Assembly: GCA_039819545.1 (NCBI GenBank)
Contig: JBCBRS010000034.1
Location: forward strand, 1 to 28,164
DNA length: 28,164 nt
Reading direction: 5' to 3'
DNA from: CALLPQ01 sp039819545
Lineage (GTDB): Bacteria; Pseudomonadota; Alphaproteobacteria; Caulobacterales; Parvularculaceae
The notes beneath the pieces are model-generated. The model searched no databases. It was not told the DNA's origin and was given only the letters and a program-made list of their open reading frames with translations. Every line of letters begins with the position of its first letter. The first letter of the stretch is position 1. A program made the position numbers and the translations under genes. This document shows, one piece after another, positions 1-7,544 of this stretch.

Positions 1-569
1 GTGGGCTCTTTGTGAAGGGCGTTCCAACGTCGCGCGAGAGCGAACGTCTTGCCCTTGAAAATGGGATCGAATTGATCACACCCGATGAGTCAACCCGGAT
101 TGATCTTGCCATTGACGGGGCCGATGAAATCAACCCGCAAGGTGCGCTCATCAAGGGCGGGGGAGCGGCACTCTTGCGTGAGAAAATTATCGCCGATGCA
201 GCCGCAAAATTTGTTGTGATCGCCGATGCTTCAAAGGCGGTGACAACGCTTGGCGCCTTTCCTTTACCGGTGGAAATTGAGCCCTTCGGCTGGGCGTTGA
301 GCGTGCAAAGCGTGCGCCAGACGCTGGGCGCCCTCGGCTTTGACCGTGCGCACATTGCCTTGCGCGGCGATGCCAAGGGCATTTTGCATACCGATGGCGG
401 CCACTATATTCTCGATTGTACGCTGGGGCGAATTGACGATCCCGCTGACCTTGACGCCCGGCTACGCGCTATTCCGGGCGTGATTGAGACGGGACTATTC
501 GTTCGTCAGACGGATCTTGTTATTCTGGGTAAGGATGATGGCAGTGTCGATGTGACCCTGCCCGCGTGA
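1..569 (+). CDS. rpiA: Ribose-5-phosphate isomerase A, 5'-truncated by window edge
   Basis: Interconverts ribose 5-phosphate and ribulose 5-phosphate in the non-oxidative pentose phosphate pathway (cytosol). The open frame runs from the first bases of the window (GLFVKGVPTS...), so the true start and roughly 30–40 N-terminal residues lie outside; the GTG at 12 is an internal valine codon, not a start. Diagnostic blocks are DLAIDGADEI followed by the KGGGAALLREK active-site loop and VVIADASK, in the family order. About 188 residues are visible against a usual length near 220–230. It is followed on the same strand by an unrecognised gene and gor, probably one transcription unit. Family assignment is certain; only the 5' end is missing. 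Confidence 0.96.
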   Translation, partial: GLFVKGVPTSRESERLALENGIELITPDESTRIDLAIDGADEINPQGALIKGGGAALLREKIIADAAAKFVVIADASKAVTTLGAFPLPVEIEPFGWALSVQSVRQTLGALGFDRAHIALRGDAKGILHTDGGHYILDCTLGRIDDPADLDARLRAIPGVIETGLFVRQTDLVILGKDDGSVDVTLPA

Positions 570-641
570 TACCACCCTTGTGAGACTAGGCGCCAGCCTC
601 CGCGCAAAAGACCAGCCTTGGCAAAGAAAGATTGTAAATTC

Positions 642-1151
642 ATGGAAAAGTCAAAATACGATCAGTTGAAAGATGCCATCCACACTTACGGCGCGGCGGC
701 CTTTGAAAACCTCCTTCGCTGCAAGGGGCTGGGTCAAGCGATTGTGGATAATTTGCACAGCTATATCGATTGCCCGCGCGAGATGGTGCGCGCGGTCCCG
801 TCACAAGGGGAGTTCGATCCGCAGAAAGACTATGGTGACGAAGCCTTCAGCTTCAGCCGCCGCCCGGTGATTGTTCTGGAGCCCGTTCATTTCGGGATTA
901 CACTCATTGTGGGCAATGCGGAGGATTCCGGTCTTTTGTGGCTGCGCACCACGATCTCCATTGAGGTAACGGGTGACACCTTTGACGTGTTTGTGGCGAG
1001 CCAACCGGTAATCCGGGTGCCGCTGGTCTATGACGGCCATTTGACGCCGGTGTTTGAGGCAATCTTCCGGGAATTTATCCGCACCTTTGAAATGGAGGTG
1101 ATGGAGTTTAACGATGCGCGGTTCAAAAACGGGATCGGCTTTATCGGCTAG
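642..1151 (+). CDS. Conserved-looking protein of unknown function between rpiA and gor
   Basis: I do not recognise the family. From the ATG at 642 the product is 169 residues, with no signal peptide and no obvious membrane segment, so it is probably cytosolic. The N-terminal ~45 residues look helical; the middle is mixed beta (VIVLEPVHFGITLIVGN, then LLWLRTTISIEV) and the C-terminus is an acidic/aromatic helix (AIFREFIRTFEMEVMEF). A TTG at 618 would add eight residues (MAKKDCKF), but the ATG at 642 is preceded by a purine-rich AAAGAAAG stretch and is preferred. Codon use matches its neighbours. Its position between rpiA and gor, 29 bp before gor, suggests co-transcription. The start is uncertain; that it is coding is fairly sure. 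Confidence 0.75.
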   Translation: MEKSKYDQLKDAIHTYGAAAFENLLRCKGLGQAIVDNLHSYIDCPREMVRAVPSQGEFDPQKDYGDEAFSFSRRPVIVLEPVHFGITLIVGNAEDSGLLWLRTTISIEVTGDTFDVFVASQPVIRVPLVYDGHLTPVFEAIFREFIRTFEMEVMEFNDARFKNGIGFIG

Positions 1152-1180
1152 TCCGTAAGTTAAGAGGCATTGAGGCATCC

Positions 1181-2554
1181 ATGAGTATGTATGATTTTGA
1201 TCTGTTCACCATTGGCGCGGGGTCGGGCGGGGTAAGAGCCTCCCGGCTTGCCTCCAGCTATGGCGCCCGCGTGGCCATTGCCGAGGAGTACCGCGTTGGC
1301 GGAACCTGCGTCATTCGCGGCTGCGTGCCCAAAAAACTGATGGTCTATGCCAGCGAATTTGGCCACGCCTTTGACGAGGCGCGTGGTTATGGCTGGGCGG
1401 CTGACAATGCGCGCTTCGACTGGCGAACGCTGATCGATAACAAGGATGCGGAGATTGACCGGCTTAACGGGATTTATATCCGTAACCTGAAAAATGCCGG
1501 CGTTGAAATCTTCGAAAGCCGCGCCGTTCTAAAAGATGCGCACACGGTGCATCTGGTGAAGGAAAATCGGGACATCACCGCCGAGCGTATCCTGATTGCC
1601 ACTGGCGGGAGCCCCTGGATTGATGAGGCGGTGCCAGGCCATGAGCTGGGCATTACCTCCAATGAGATTTTTTACCTCGACGCCCTGCCCAAGCATATCG
1701 TTATTGCCGGGGGCGGCTACATCGCCATCGAATTTGCCTGCATCATGAAAGGTCTTGGTGCGGAGGTCTGCCTTGTCTATCGCGGTGAGGATATCCTGCG
1801 CTACTTTGATCGCGATATCTCCGTTCAGGTCCATGCCGAGTTAAAGCGCCTCGGTATCAGGATCATTACGCAAGCTGTATTCGAGAAAATCGAAAAGCTT
1901 GAGGGCGACCATAAACGCGTAACGCTTTCCACGGGTACGCAACTTGAGGCTGACACGATCATGTGGGCAGTGGGGCGTCGTGCGATGACAGAGGATTTGG
2001 GCCTCGAGAAAGCGGGCGTGGAAACAGCAAAAAACGGGGCCATCAAGGTCAATGAGCAATCGCAAACGTCGGTGGAAAATATTTACGCGGTGGGCGATGT
2101 AACCGACCGGGTGAACCTGACCCCTGTCGCAATCCGCGAAGGCGCCGCGTTTGCGGAGACGATCTATAACAACAACCCCATGGCGATGGATTATCATGAC
2201 ATTCCCAAAGCCGTCTTCAGTCAGCCCCCCGTGGGTTCGGTCGGTATGGCCGAACATGAAGCGCGAAAAGAATTCAAAAAGGTCGACATTTATAAGTCAG
2301 ACTTCCGGCAGATGAAAAATATGCTGTCGGGCAATGAACAACGCACCTTGATGAAGCTGGTTGTCGATGGTGAGACTGATAGAGTTGTAGGGTGTCATAT
2401 TGTTGGTGAAGGCGCCGCCGAGATGATCCAGATTATGGCGATCGCGGTGAAGGCAGGCATAACCAAAGATCAGGTTGACGCAACCTGCGCCCTCCACCCC
2501 ACGGCGGCAGAAGAACTCGTCACCATGAAAACGAAATTTGTACCCCCTTTTTGA
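1181..2554 (+). CDS. gor: Glutathione-disulfide reductase
   Basis: FAD-dependent, NADPH-using reductase that regenerates reduced glutathione in the cytosol. The 457 residues match the family length. In order: FAD-binding GAGSGGVRAS (residues ~12–21), the redox-active disulfide GGTCVIRGC with cysteines at 43 and 48, the second Rossmann motif GGGYIAIEFA followed by YRGEDILRYFD (the arginines fit NADPH rather than NADH preference), the FAD-contacting YAVGDV motif, and the C-terminal HPTAAEE catalytic histidine/glutamate motif. The start ATG has GAGG about 7 bp upstream. It follows the unknown gene by 29 bp. Other pyridine-nucleotide disulfide reductases are possible, but the VGGTC(V/T)IRGCVPKK spacing and the C-terminus fit Gor best. 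Confidence 0.95.
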   Translation: MSMYDFDLFTIGAGSGGVRASRLASSYGARVAIAEEYRVGGTCVIRGCVPKKLMVYASEFGHAFDEARGYGWAADNARFDWRTLIDNKDAEIDRLNGIYIRNLKNAGVEIFESRAVLKDAHTVHLVKENRDITAERILIATGGSPWIDEAVPGHELGITSNEIFYLDALPKHIVIAGGGYIAIEFACIMKGLGAEVCLVYRGEDILRYFDRDISVQVHAELKRLGIRIITQAVFEKIEKLEGDHKRVTLSTGTQLEADTIMWAVGRRAMTEDLGLEKAGVETAKNGAIKVNEQSQTSVENIYAVGDVTDRVNLTPVAIREGAAFAETIYNNNPMAMDYHDIPKAVFSQPPVGSVGMAEHEARKEFKKVDIYKSDFRQMKNMLSGNEQRTLMKLVVDGETDRVVGCHIVGEGAAEMIQIMAIAVKAGITKDQVDATCALHPTAAEELVTMKTKFVPPF

Positions 2555-2777
2555 GGGGTGACGAATAGGGTCTTTGGGTTGGGCACGGTATATGGGGAGA
2601 CAAATCCCCGGTCGGCGCTGCGCATGCCCGGGAATACGTTTCCACACACTCCTCACGCCTTGATCACACACCCGTCATCACCATCGCGGGAGGGTGATTT
2701 GAACGTGAACAAAATGTCGCATATCTCCATCTTGTCCGGCGGCTATGCAACCCACCGCCTTCGTGAGGAGAAAAACA

Positions 2778-3242
2778 ATGGACCGAGCTTTTACACACGC
2801 TGCTGCTGCCATCCTGACCGCCCTCGCCGTCATGGCCGCCCCCGCCTTCACACCAACGAGTTTCGCCAGCGAAGTCGAAACTGTGGTGCCCGCCGACGCC
2901 GCATCAACAACAACGCTCGCCTCTGGTGTTTGGACCAAGAAATCGTTCCGCGTGAGCGGTGACTGGTCGATTTACGAGAAAGACGGCCAGACCTTTATTG
3001 AGTTGTCTGACGATTTCAAAACGAAGAACGCGCCCGATTTGAAGATCTTTCTGTCGCCAAAATCCGTCGACAGCGTCAATGGTCGCAACGCTACCGAGGG
3101 GTCCGTCTTGATCGCTCCCCTGACCAGCAATAAGGGCGGGCAGGTTTATCTGGTGCCCTCATCAGTCGACATCAATGATTACGCCTCAATCCTGATCCAC
3201 TGCGAAGCCTATTCCAAACTCTGGAGTGCGGCGAGCCTGTAA
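2778..3242 (+). CDS. Secreted DM13-domain protein
   Basis: A 154-residue exported protein. The ATG at 2778 is chosen because GAGGAG lies 7 bp upstream and the first ~31 residues form a clear signal peptide (hydrophobic AAAAILTALAVMAAP, probable cleavage after SFAS). The mature part (GVWTKKSFRVSGDWSIYEKDG... DLKIFLSP... ASILIHCEAYSKLWSAASL) matches the DM13 domain, a small domain proposed to take part in redox or electron transfer; the single cysteine near the C-terminus (IHCEAYS) is its conserved position. It is probably periplasmic. A strong hairpin follows the stop, and the next gene converges. The domain call is from memory of the family pattern. Confidence 0.8.
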   Translation: MDRAFTHAAAAILTALAVMAAPAFTPTSFASEVETVVPADAASTTTLASGVWTKKSFRVSGDWSIYEKDGQTFIELSDDFKTKNAPDLKIFLSPKSVDSVNGRNATEGSVLIAPLTSNKGGQVYLVPSSVDINDYASILIHCEAYSKLWSAASL

Positions 3243-3283
3243 CGCGCCTCGCCCCACCCTTCTGCCCTGACTTTACCTCCAGA

Positions 3284-3311
3284 CCCCGGCATTTTTGCCG
3301 GGGCTTTTTTT
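3284..3311. terminator. Rho-independent terminator between convergent genes
   Basis: Perfect 7-bp stem CCCCGGC/GCCGGGG (3284–3290 and 3297–3303) with an ATTTTT loop, then C and a run of T. It lies 41 bp after the DM13 stop. The T-run overlaps the stop codon of the opposite-strand transporter gene (3310–3312), so the hairpin mainly serves the plus strand. Confidence 0.85.
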
Positions 3312-4248
3312 ATGCGTAGACATAAAGGATGGCACTGATCGTGAAGAGGGATGCGAGCGTGGTTAGCCCGATTGCCGTTGTTGCCTCCGTGACATAGCGC
3401 CCCCGTGTACTGGCCGACAGGTAAACAAGGACCCCGCTGGGCAAGAGCGTAAACAGCATCAGGGGCCCGACAAAGGTCGACGCCGTGATCCCTGCCAGGT
3501 GCAAGCCAGCAAATGAGAGCAAAGGCAGAAGCCCAAGCTTGAACAGGGCAATATGCAGGATGCGCGGCGAGATAAGCGTGCGTTTATCCAGTGAGATTGA
3601 GGACAAAAACAGGCCGAGAGAAAATAACGCCACAGGGCCAGCGGTCGCACCAATAAGCGTAATCAGTTTACTGATTACCGGTGGAACCGTCAGGGGTAAT
3701 AGGCTGAAAACAAAGCCGCAAAGGGTCGCCACAATCAGCGGGTTGCGTGCCGGCCGCGCCAAAAGCGTACGCAAATCACCCCGCAACCCTGTTTTGGCCT
3801 CATCAACCCGGCCTGCAATCAGGATCGAGCCGATCGTGATGATCACGACCCCTTCGGCCAGCATCAAGACAACATAAGCCGGGCCCCACCCCTCGATAGA
3901 CTGCGCCACTGGCAGCCCGAGAAATACCGCATTGCCGAGCGTTGTTGCAAAGGCATGCACCCCGGCATCAGGACGCGCGAGGCCAAAAAATAGCCGCGCA
4001 ATGCCATAAGCGCCCAATATGGTGATCAAGGCCGCGCATAGATACACAAGCACATAGATAAGGCCCGGAAACTGCTCAATGCGGGTCAGGGACATCAACC
4101 CGAACAGGGCAACCGGCATTGAGATCGTGAACACATATTTGTTCAACGTCTGAACATCTGCAGCGCCAAACAGGCCAAATCGGCCCGCGCAATAGCCGGT
4201 GAAGATAATTGCGAAAAAAGGGAAGGAAATGAGAAGGGCAGCGGTCAT
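3310..4248 (-). CDS. AEC-family (auxin efflux carrier-like) permease
   Basis: Inner-membrane transporter of 312 residues with about ten hydrophobic segments in two halves separated by a more polar loop (GRVDEAKTGLRGDLRTLLARPARNP, ~residues 146–170), the family layout. Recognisable patterns are FTGYCAGRFGLF at the N-terminus, the first-half NAVFLGLPVA block, and the second-half SLGLFLSS block. Bacterial members export or import small organic acids such as malate; the substrate here cannot be read from sequence. The ATG at 4248 has a strong GAGGGGG ribosome site. It is a single gene, convergent with the DM13 gene and divergent from the DUF2794 gene. Confidence 0.88.
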   Translation of the reverse strand: MTAALLISFPFFAIIFTGYCAGRFGLFGAADVQTLNKYVFTISMPVALFGLMSLTRIEQFPGLIYVLVYLCAALITILGAYGIARLFFGLARPDAGVHAFATTLGNAVFLGLPVAQSIEGWGPAYVVLMLAEGVVIITIGSILIAGRVDEAKTGLRGDLRTLLARPARNPLIVATLCGFVFSLLPLTVPPVISKLITLIGATAGPVALFSLGLFLSSISLDKRTLISPRILHIALFKLGLLPLLSFAGLHLAGITASTFVGPLMLFTLLPSGVLVYLSASTRGRYVTEATTAIGLTTLASLFTISAILYVYA

Positions 4249-4568
4249 GCCCCCTCATATGCCACTGAAAGAAGCGGTCAATGCCCGTCACCACGAGCCT
4301 ATGTGGGCGGCGCGACAGGCGTCTATTGCGCTGGCGAAAATAGGGGAAATAGTACGGGTGGCGGGGTTAATCCCGGCGGCTGGGGGGCGATAAAAACCGG
4401 AACGTCAACCCACCACCCGATGATCTATACCTAACCATCAATTGGGGCGCCATCGCGGGCACAATTTGTCAATATATTGAAATCATTCACACATTCGCGA
4501 GCGGACCTCGCGGCAAACGCGCATAAAGGGGGTTGCCTCACTCCATTTTGTTTCCGACACTGGGGACC
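4249..4568. other. Divergent intergenic region without a gene
   Basis: This 320-bp gap separates the divergently transcribed transporter and DUF2794 genes and so should hold both promoters. The transporter's ribosome site (GAGGGGG on the minus strand) is at its left end. I see no convincing ORF, hairpin or palindrome; the A/T-richer part around 4455–4490 is the likeliest promoter zone for the right-hand gene. Confidence 0.5.
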
Positions 4569-4967
4569 ATGAAGGATGCAGCCTCCCCCTCGCCCACGCC
4601 GTTGAAACTGGTGACCGGCGGACCTGATGACCGCGGCCAGCGCACGGCGCCAACCCGCAAGACGCCAGAACCAGTTTGCTTCACGCGGGCAGAACTCAGC
4701 GTCATTCTCAATCTGTATGGCCAATTTGTTGCCGCCGGAGAGTGGCGTGATTACGCCATTGATACCCTCAGCGATGCCGCGGTTTTCAGCGTGTTTCGCC
4801 GCGCATCAGAAGCCCCGCTCTACCGGATCGAAAAGCACCCAAAACTGGCGCGCCGCCAGGGAGCATGGCTTGTGCAGGCGGCCAATGGGGCCACTCTGCG
4901 CCGCGGGCATGAGTTGAAAACCGTACTGCGCGTGTTTGACAAACAGCGCCTGCGGCTGGCAACCTGA
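4569..4967 (+). CDS. DUF2794 family protein
   Basis: 132 residues from the ATG at 4569; a longer TTG-initiated form from 4533 is possible but less likely. After a variable, proline-rich N-terminus of ~40 residues comes the block FTRAELSVILNLYGQFVAAG, then EWRDYAIDTLSDAAVFSVFR, PLYRIEKHPKLARRQGAW and GHELKTVLRVF. This order is what I remember as the alphaproteobacterial DUF2794 family. Function is unknown; there is no signal peptide or membrane segment, so it is cytosolic. The gene converges on the TPR gene with a 33-bp gap. Confidence 0.85.
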   Translation: MKDAASPSPTPLKLVTGGPDDRGQRTAPTRKTPEPVCFTRAELSVILNLYGQFVAAGEWRDYAIDTLSDAAVFSVFRRASEAPLYRIEKHPKLARRQGAWLVQAANGATLRRGHELKTVLRVFDKQRLRLAT

Positions 4968-5000
4968 GATCGTCACGATACTGATTGTATTTTCGGTTGA

Positions 5001-6302
5001 TCAGGCCGTTGCCCCGGCCCGGTGATGGCCCGATAGCCGGGACCGCGCATAGGCGTAGGTATCAAAAAAGACCTGACGCTGGGCATGGCTGCCCCCAATC
5101 AGCTGCAGGTTTGCCAGAGCCGGGCGCATAAGCGTCACACTCTCACTGAAATTCTCCTGCGCAAAACGCGCAATACCCCGGGCAAGCGGTTCGCACACCC
5201 CTTGCCAGCTTTGGGCTGCCGGGCCAGTCTGGCGTGCCGCATGGGCGTGGAGGCTATCGAGGAAGACTTCGGCCTCGCCCGGCTCCCCGGCGCGGGCCAG
5301 CGCGTAGGTATAGTGCAGGTCATGGAACGGCAGAATATGTTCCCCGGCACGCACCCGCACCTGATCAACAATAGACGCCCAGCGATTGCCGGGTTGCCCG
5401 CCCAAAATCTCAAGCCGCCAGAGGAGTGAAATCGCGCCAATCTGTTCCTGGGGAAATTCTGGCCAGGTTCCCCAAAGGCGCTTGTCAAAGACATCCAGCG
5501 CGCTTGCCTGATCATCATTACCCAGATGAAAAAGCGCCGTATGCCACCAATTATGGTCACGGATAAAAACGCCCTTTGCTTCCCAGGTGTGGGCGCAATG
5601 ATCCATCCAGCGCAGGCCCTCGCGCACCTTTTGGCGCGTCTCCAACACATGGGCAACCGCATGGTGGGCCCAGGCGTCATCAATGGCGATCTCAACCGCG
5701 CGCTTGCCCTCCTCTTCGGCGGCTTGCAGCTGATGATCCTGTTCCAGCGCAAAAGCGATTAGTCCGTGGGCGTAGGGTGTGTTTTCGTGCACAATTTTGG
5801 CGCGGTGGCCAAACCGCAAGAGAGCCGCCTGATCGCCAAGATTGAAAGCATGATACTGACCCCATTTGATCGCACACAAATCCGCGGGCCAGCGCACGGT
5901 CAACTGATCGAGGATATCAAGGGCGAGGTGAAAATCGCGCATCGCCCATGCTTCGACCATGTCACAATATAGTGCCTCGCGTTCGGTGATTTGATCGCGC
6001 CGTGCCACCCGCATCAGGCGCAGATAAGGCTCGGCGTTCGTCCAGCCCTCCGCCCCCTCAAACGCCAGATGCAACGTAGCCGCGTGGGCATTTGCCAGCG
6101 CGCATTGCGGGTACGCGTCGGCCATATCGAATAGTTTGCGCAGGTCAGGGCCGTAGCTCAAAAACTCGAAGACGTAATGGTCGTAGGCCCTGGCGGCGGC
6201 AGCGTCCGCCCCGCTGATGGGCATGTCAAAGCAATCTCGGGCGCCGGCCCGGGCGCCGGCCCGGACGCCGGAATGCGAGAGGGGGGAACTGGCAAAGGTC
6301 AT
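5001..6302 (-). CDS. TTC38-like tetratricopeptide repeat protein
   Basis: 433-residue, mostly helical protein of the TTC38-type TPR family. Recognisable stretches are AAARAYDHYVFEFLSYGPD near the N-terminus, the ANAHAATLHLAFEG helix pair, the central HHAVAHVLETRQKVREGLRW and HNWWHTALFHLG blocks, and LHYTYALARAGEPGEAE near the C-terminus. The HxxAH and HNxWH histidine patterns are characteristic. TPR proteins act as protein-interaction scaffolds; the partner is unknown. The start is uncertain: the ATG at 6302 lacks a good ribosome site, and residues 14–22 are a low-complexity RAGARAGAR stretch from a 12-bp DNA repeat, so translation may start at the internal methionine before PISGADAAA. It is transcribed alone, with a dispersed repeat upstream. 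Confidence 0.82.
   Translation of the reverse strand: MTFASSPLSHSGVRAGARAGARDCFDMPISGADAAAARAYDHYVFEFLSYGPDLRKLFDMADAYPQCALANAHAATLHLAFEGAEGWTNAEPYLRLMRVARRDQITEREALYCDMVEAWAMRDFHLALDILDQLTVRWPADLCAIKWGQYHAFNLGDQAALLRFGHRAKIVHENTPYAHGLIAFALEQDHQLQAAEEEGKRAVEIAIDDAWAHHAVAHVLETRQKVREGLRWMDHCAHTWEAKGVFIRDHNWWHTALFHLGNDDQASALDVFDKRLWGTWPEFPQEQIGAISLLWRLEILGGQPGNRWASIVDQVRVRAGEHILPFHDLHYTYALARAGEPGEAEVFLDSLHAHAARQTGPAAQSWQGVCEPLARGIARFAQENFSESVTLMRPALANLQLIGGSHAQRQVFFDTYAYARSRLSGHHRAGATA
6239..6271. repeat. Short 12-bp GC-rich tandem repeat inside the TPR gene
   Basis: About 2.7 copies of GGGCGCCGGCCC, the last copy with one changed base. On the minus strand it encodes alternating Arg-Ala-Gly-Ala near the N-terminus of the TPR protein. 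The unit length is a multiple of three, so copy-number change would keep frame. Confidence 0.8.
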
Positions 6303-6347
6303 CGTAAGAAGGAAAGACTTTCGTTAGAGGGCTGCTGGCTAAAGAGT

Positions 6348-6447
6348 GCGTTCACAAAAAGTGTGATCGGTTTTTGGGTTCGAACGCGCGACCAATGAGA
6401 AATCTAGACTGCGTTTTTGATCCAACAAAAAGTAAAAGCAGTCTAGT
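6348..6447. repeat. Dispersed intergenic repeat, copy 1, with hairpin end
   Basis: This ~100-bp stretch is closely similar to 10291–10390. The two share CAAAAAGTGT, a gapped CGGTTTT-like block, 19 identical bases GGGTTCGAACGCGCGACCA (6376–6394 here), AGACTGCGTTT and CAACAAAA, in the same order. The right third is a hairpin: CTAGACTGC (6404–6412) pairs perfectly with GCAGTCTAG (6438–6446), and an inner TTTTTG/CAAAAA also pairs. It lies between the TPR gene (−) and the Bax-inhibitor gene (−). It resembles intergenic repeats I recall from other alphaproteobacteria, but I cannot verify that here. Confidence 0.82.
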
Positions 6448-6534
6448 CAGTGTGCGCACAATGAAGGCTAACCCTTACCCCGCAGCACAGCTGGTCATTT
6501 TTACCGGACCGCATATTCACCCTATGATCCCCCA

Positions 6535-6567
6535 TAACAAAACCCCCGAAGCCAGGCTTCGAGGGTT
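6535..6567 (-). terminator. Rho-independent terminator of the Bax-inhibitor-1 gene
   Basis: Stem CGAAGC (6547–6552)/GCTTCG (6556–6561) with a 3-nt loop, extended by AACCC/GGGTT across one mismatch. Read on the minus strand it is followed by TTTTGTTA, 18 bp after the stop codon of the minus-strand membrane protein gene. Confidence 0.75.
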
Positions 6568-6584
6568 CTGCAATGAAAGTCGAA

Positions 6585-7307
6585 TTATTCCCCGCGGGTG
6601 AGGCCGAGAATATTCAGAATGTGGATAAAGAGCGTCGCGAATGATCCATAAAGCATGAAAGCGCCCATAATGGAGGTGCGCTCATTCATGGCGTTGCCTT
6701 CTTCATAGAGGTTTTTGATCATTTGGGTCTCATAGGCCGTAACCGCTGAGAAGATCAGGACCGTGACACACGATGTGATCAGGCTGAACATCCCGCTCTT
6801 GAAAATCAGGGCATTCGCAACGATCGCCACCACAATACCAAGGCAAGCCATGAACAGAAACTGGCCCATGCCCATCAGATTGCGTTTGGTCGTGTAACCG
6901 AAAAGGCTGGTTCCCGCGAAGACCGTCGCGGTGATGAAGAAGGCACGGTAGATGATGGTCGCATCACCGGCAGCATTGAGGAAATAAAGCGCTGGCGCGA
7001 CGAGAAAACCCCAGGCCGCAGCATAGGCCCAAAAAATGCCGTGAGCAGCCACTTTTGACCCAGAATAGATGACCTTGGGCCCGAAAAAGCCGAGGCCTAA
7101 AATGGCAACAAATGGCGCCCACCGCAGCGGCGTTGTTGCCATGCTCATAATCAATTGCTGATTATTAGCGAGAAACAGCGCGAAGAGGCCGGACAAGCCC
7201 ACGCCAAGGGCCATGTAATTATAAACGCCGAGCATAAACTGGCGCAGGCCTTCATCGACGGCCCCCGCCCGTGACCCTGTGAGCGTACCGTTGCGCATAT
7301 CATTCAT
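6585..7307 (-). CDS. Bax inhibitor-1/YccA family membrane protein
   Basis: 240-residue inner-membrane protein with about seven transmembrane segments, of the BI-1/YccA (TMBIM) family. These are calcium-leak or pH-sensitive channels in the characterised members; E. coli YccA also modulates FtsH. Family patterns seen are the N-terminal RQFMLGVYNYMALGVGLSG, FGYTTKRNL in the middle, and a C-terminal AYETQMIKNLYEEG with the acidic residues typical of the last helices. The ATG at 7307 is chosen because GGGAGA lies 7 bp upstream; an upstream in-frame extension to 7352 has no such support. Single gene, with a terminator after it. Confidence 0.92.
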   Translation of the reverse strand: MNDMRNGTLTGSRAGAVDEGLRQFMLGVYNYMALGVGLSGLFALFLANNQQLIMSMATTPLRWAPFVAILGLGFFGPKVIYSGSKVAAHGIFWAYAAAWGFLVAPALYFLNAAGDATIIYRAFFITATVFAGTSLFGYTTKRNLMGMGQFLFMACLGIVVAIVANALIFKSGMFSLITSCVTVLIFSAVTAYETQMIKNLYEEGNAMNERTSIMGAFMLYGSFATLFIHILNILGLTRGE

Positions 7308-7544
7308 AGAGTGTCTCCCTTTTCTTTCTAAAAACTGCCAGCTGGCAGCCAAACCGTCGTGTCGGCCGTTGTGTTAGCCGTTGTGTTGGCGGCGCCTCTG
7401 AGCATCGAAGCCGCCGAAAGTCTTCACCTATAGCCCGCAGTGACCGTGGCCAAGGACGGTGAAAAACAACCCTTTAAAGAGTTGCCGACCACCTGTTAAT
7501 TTCACTTTAGGATATTGTGGTTTCTGCCCGGTTTTCAACTGGTA

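Noticed and set aside
4076..4393. Short ORFs across the transporter start and its upstream region
   Set aside because: They overlap the confident AEC gene or the divergent promoter region, with no ribosome site or protein-like composition.
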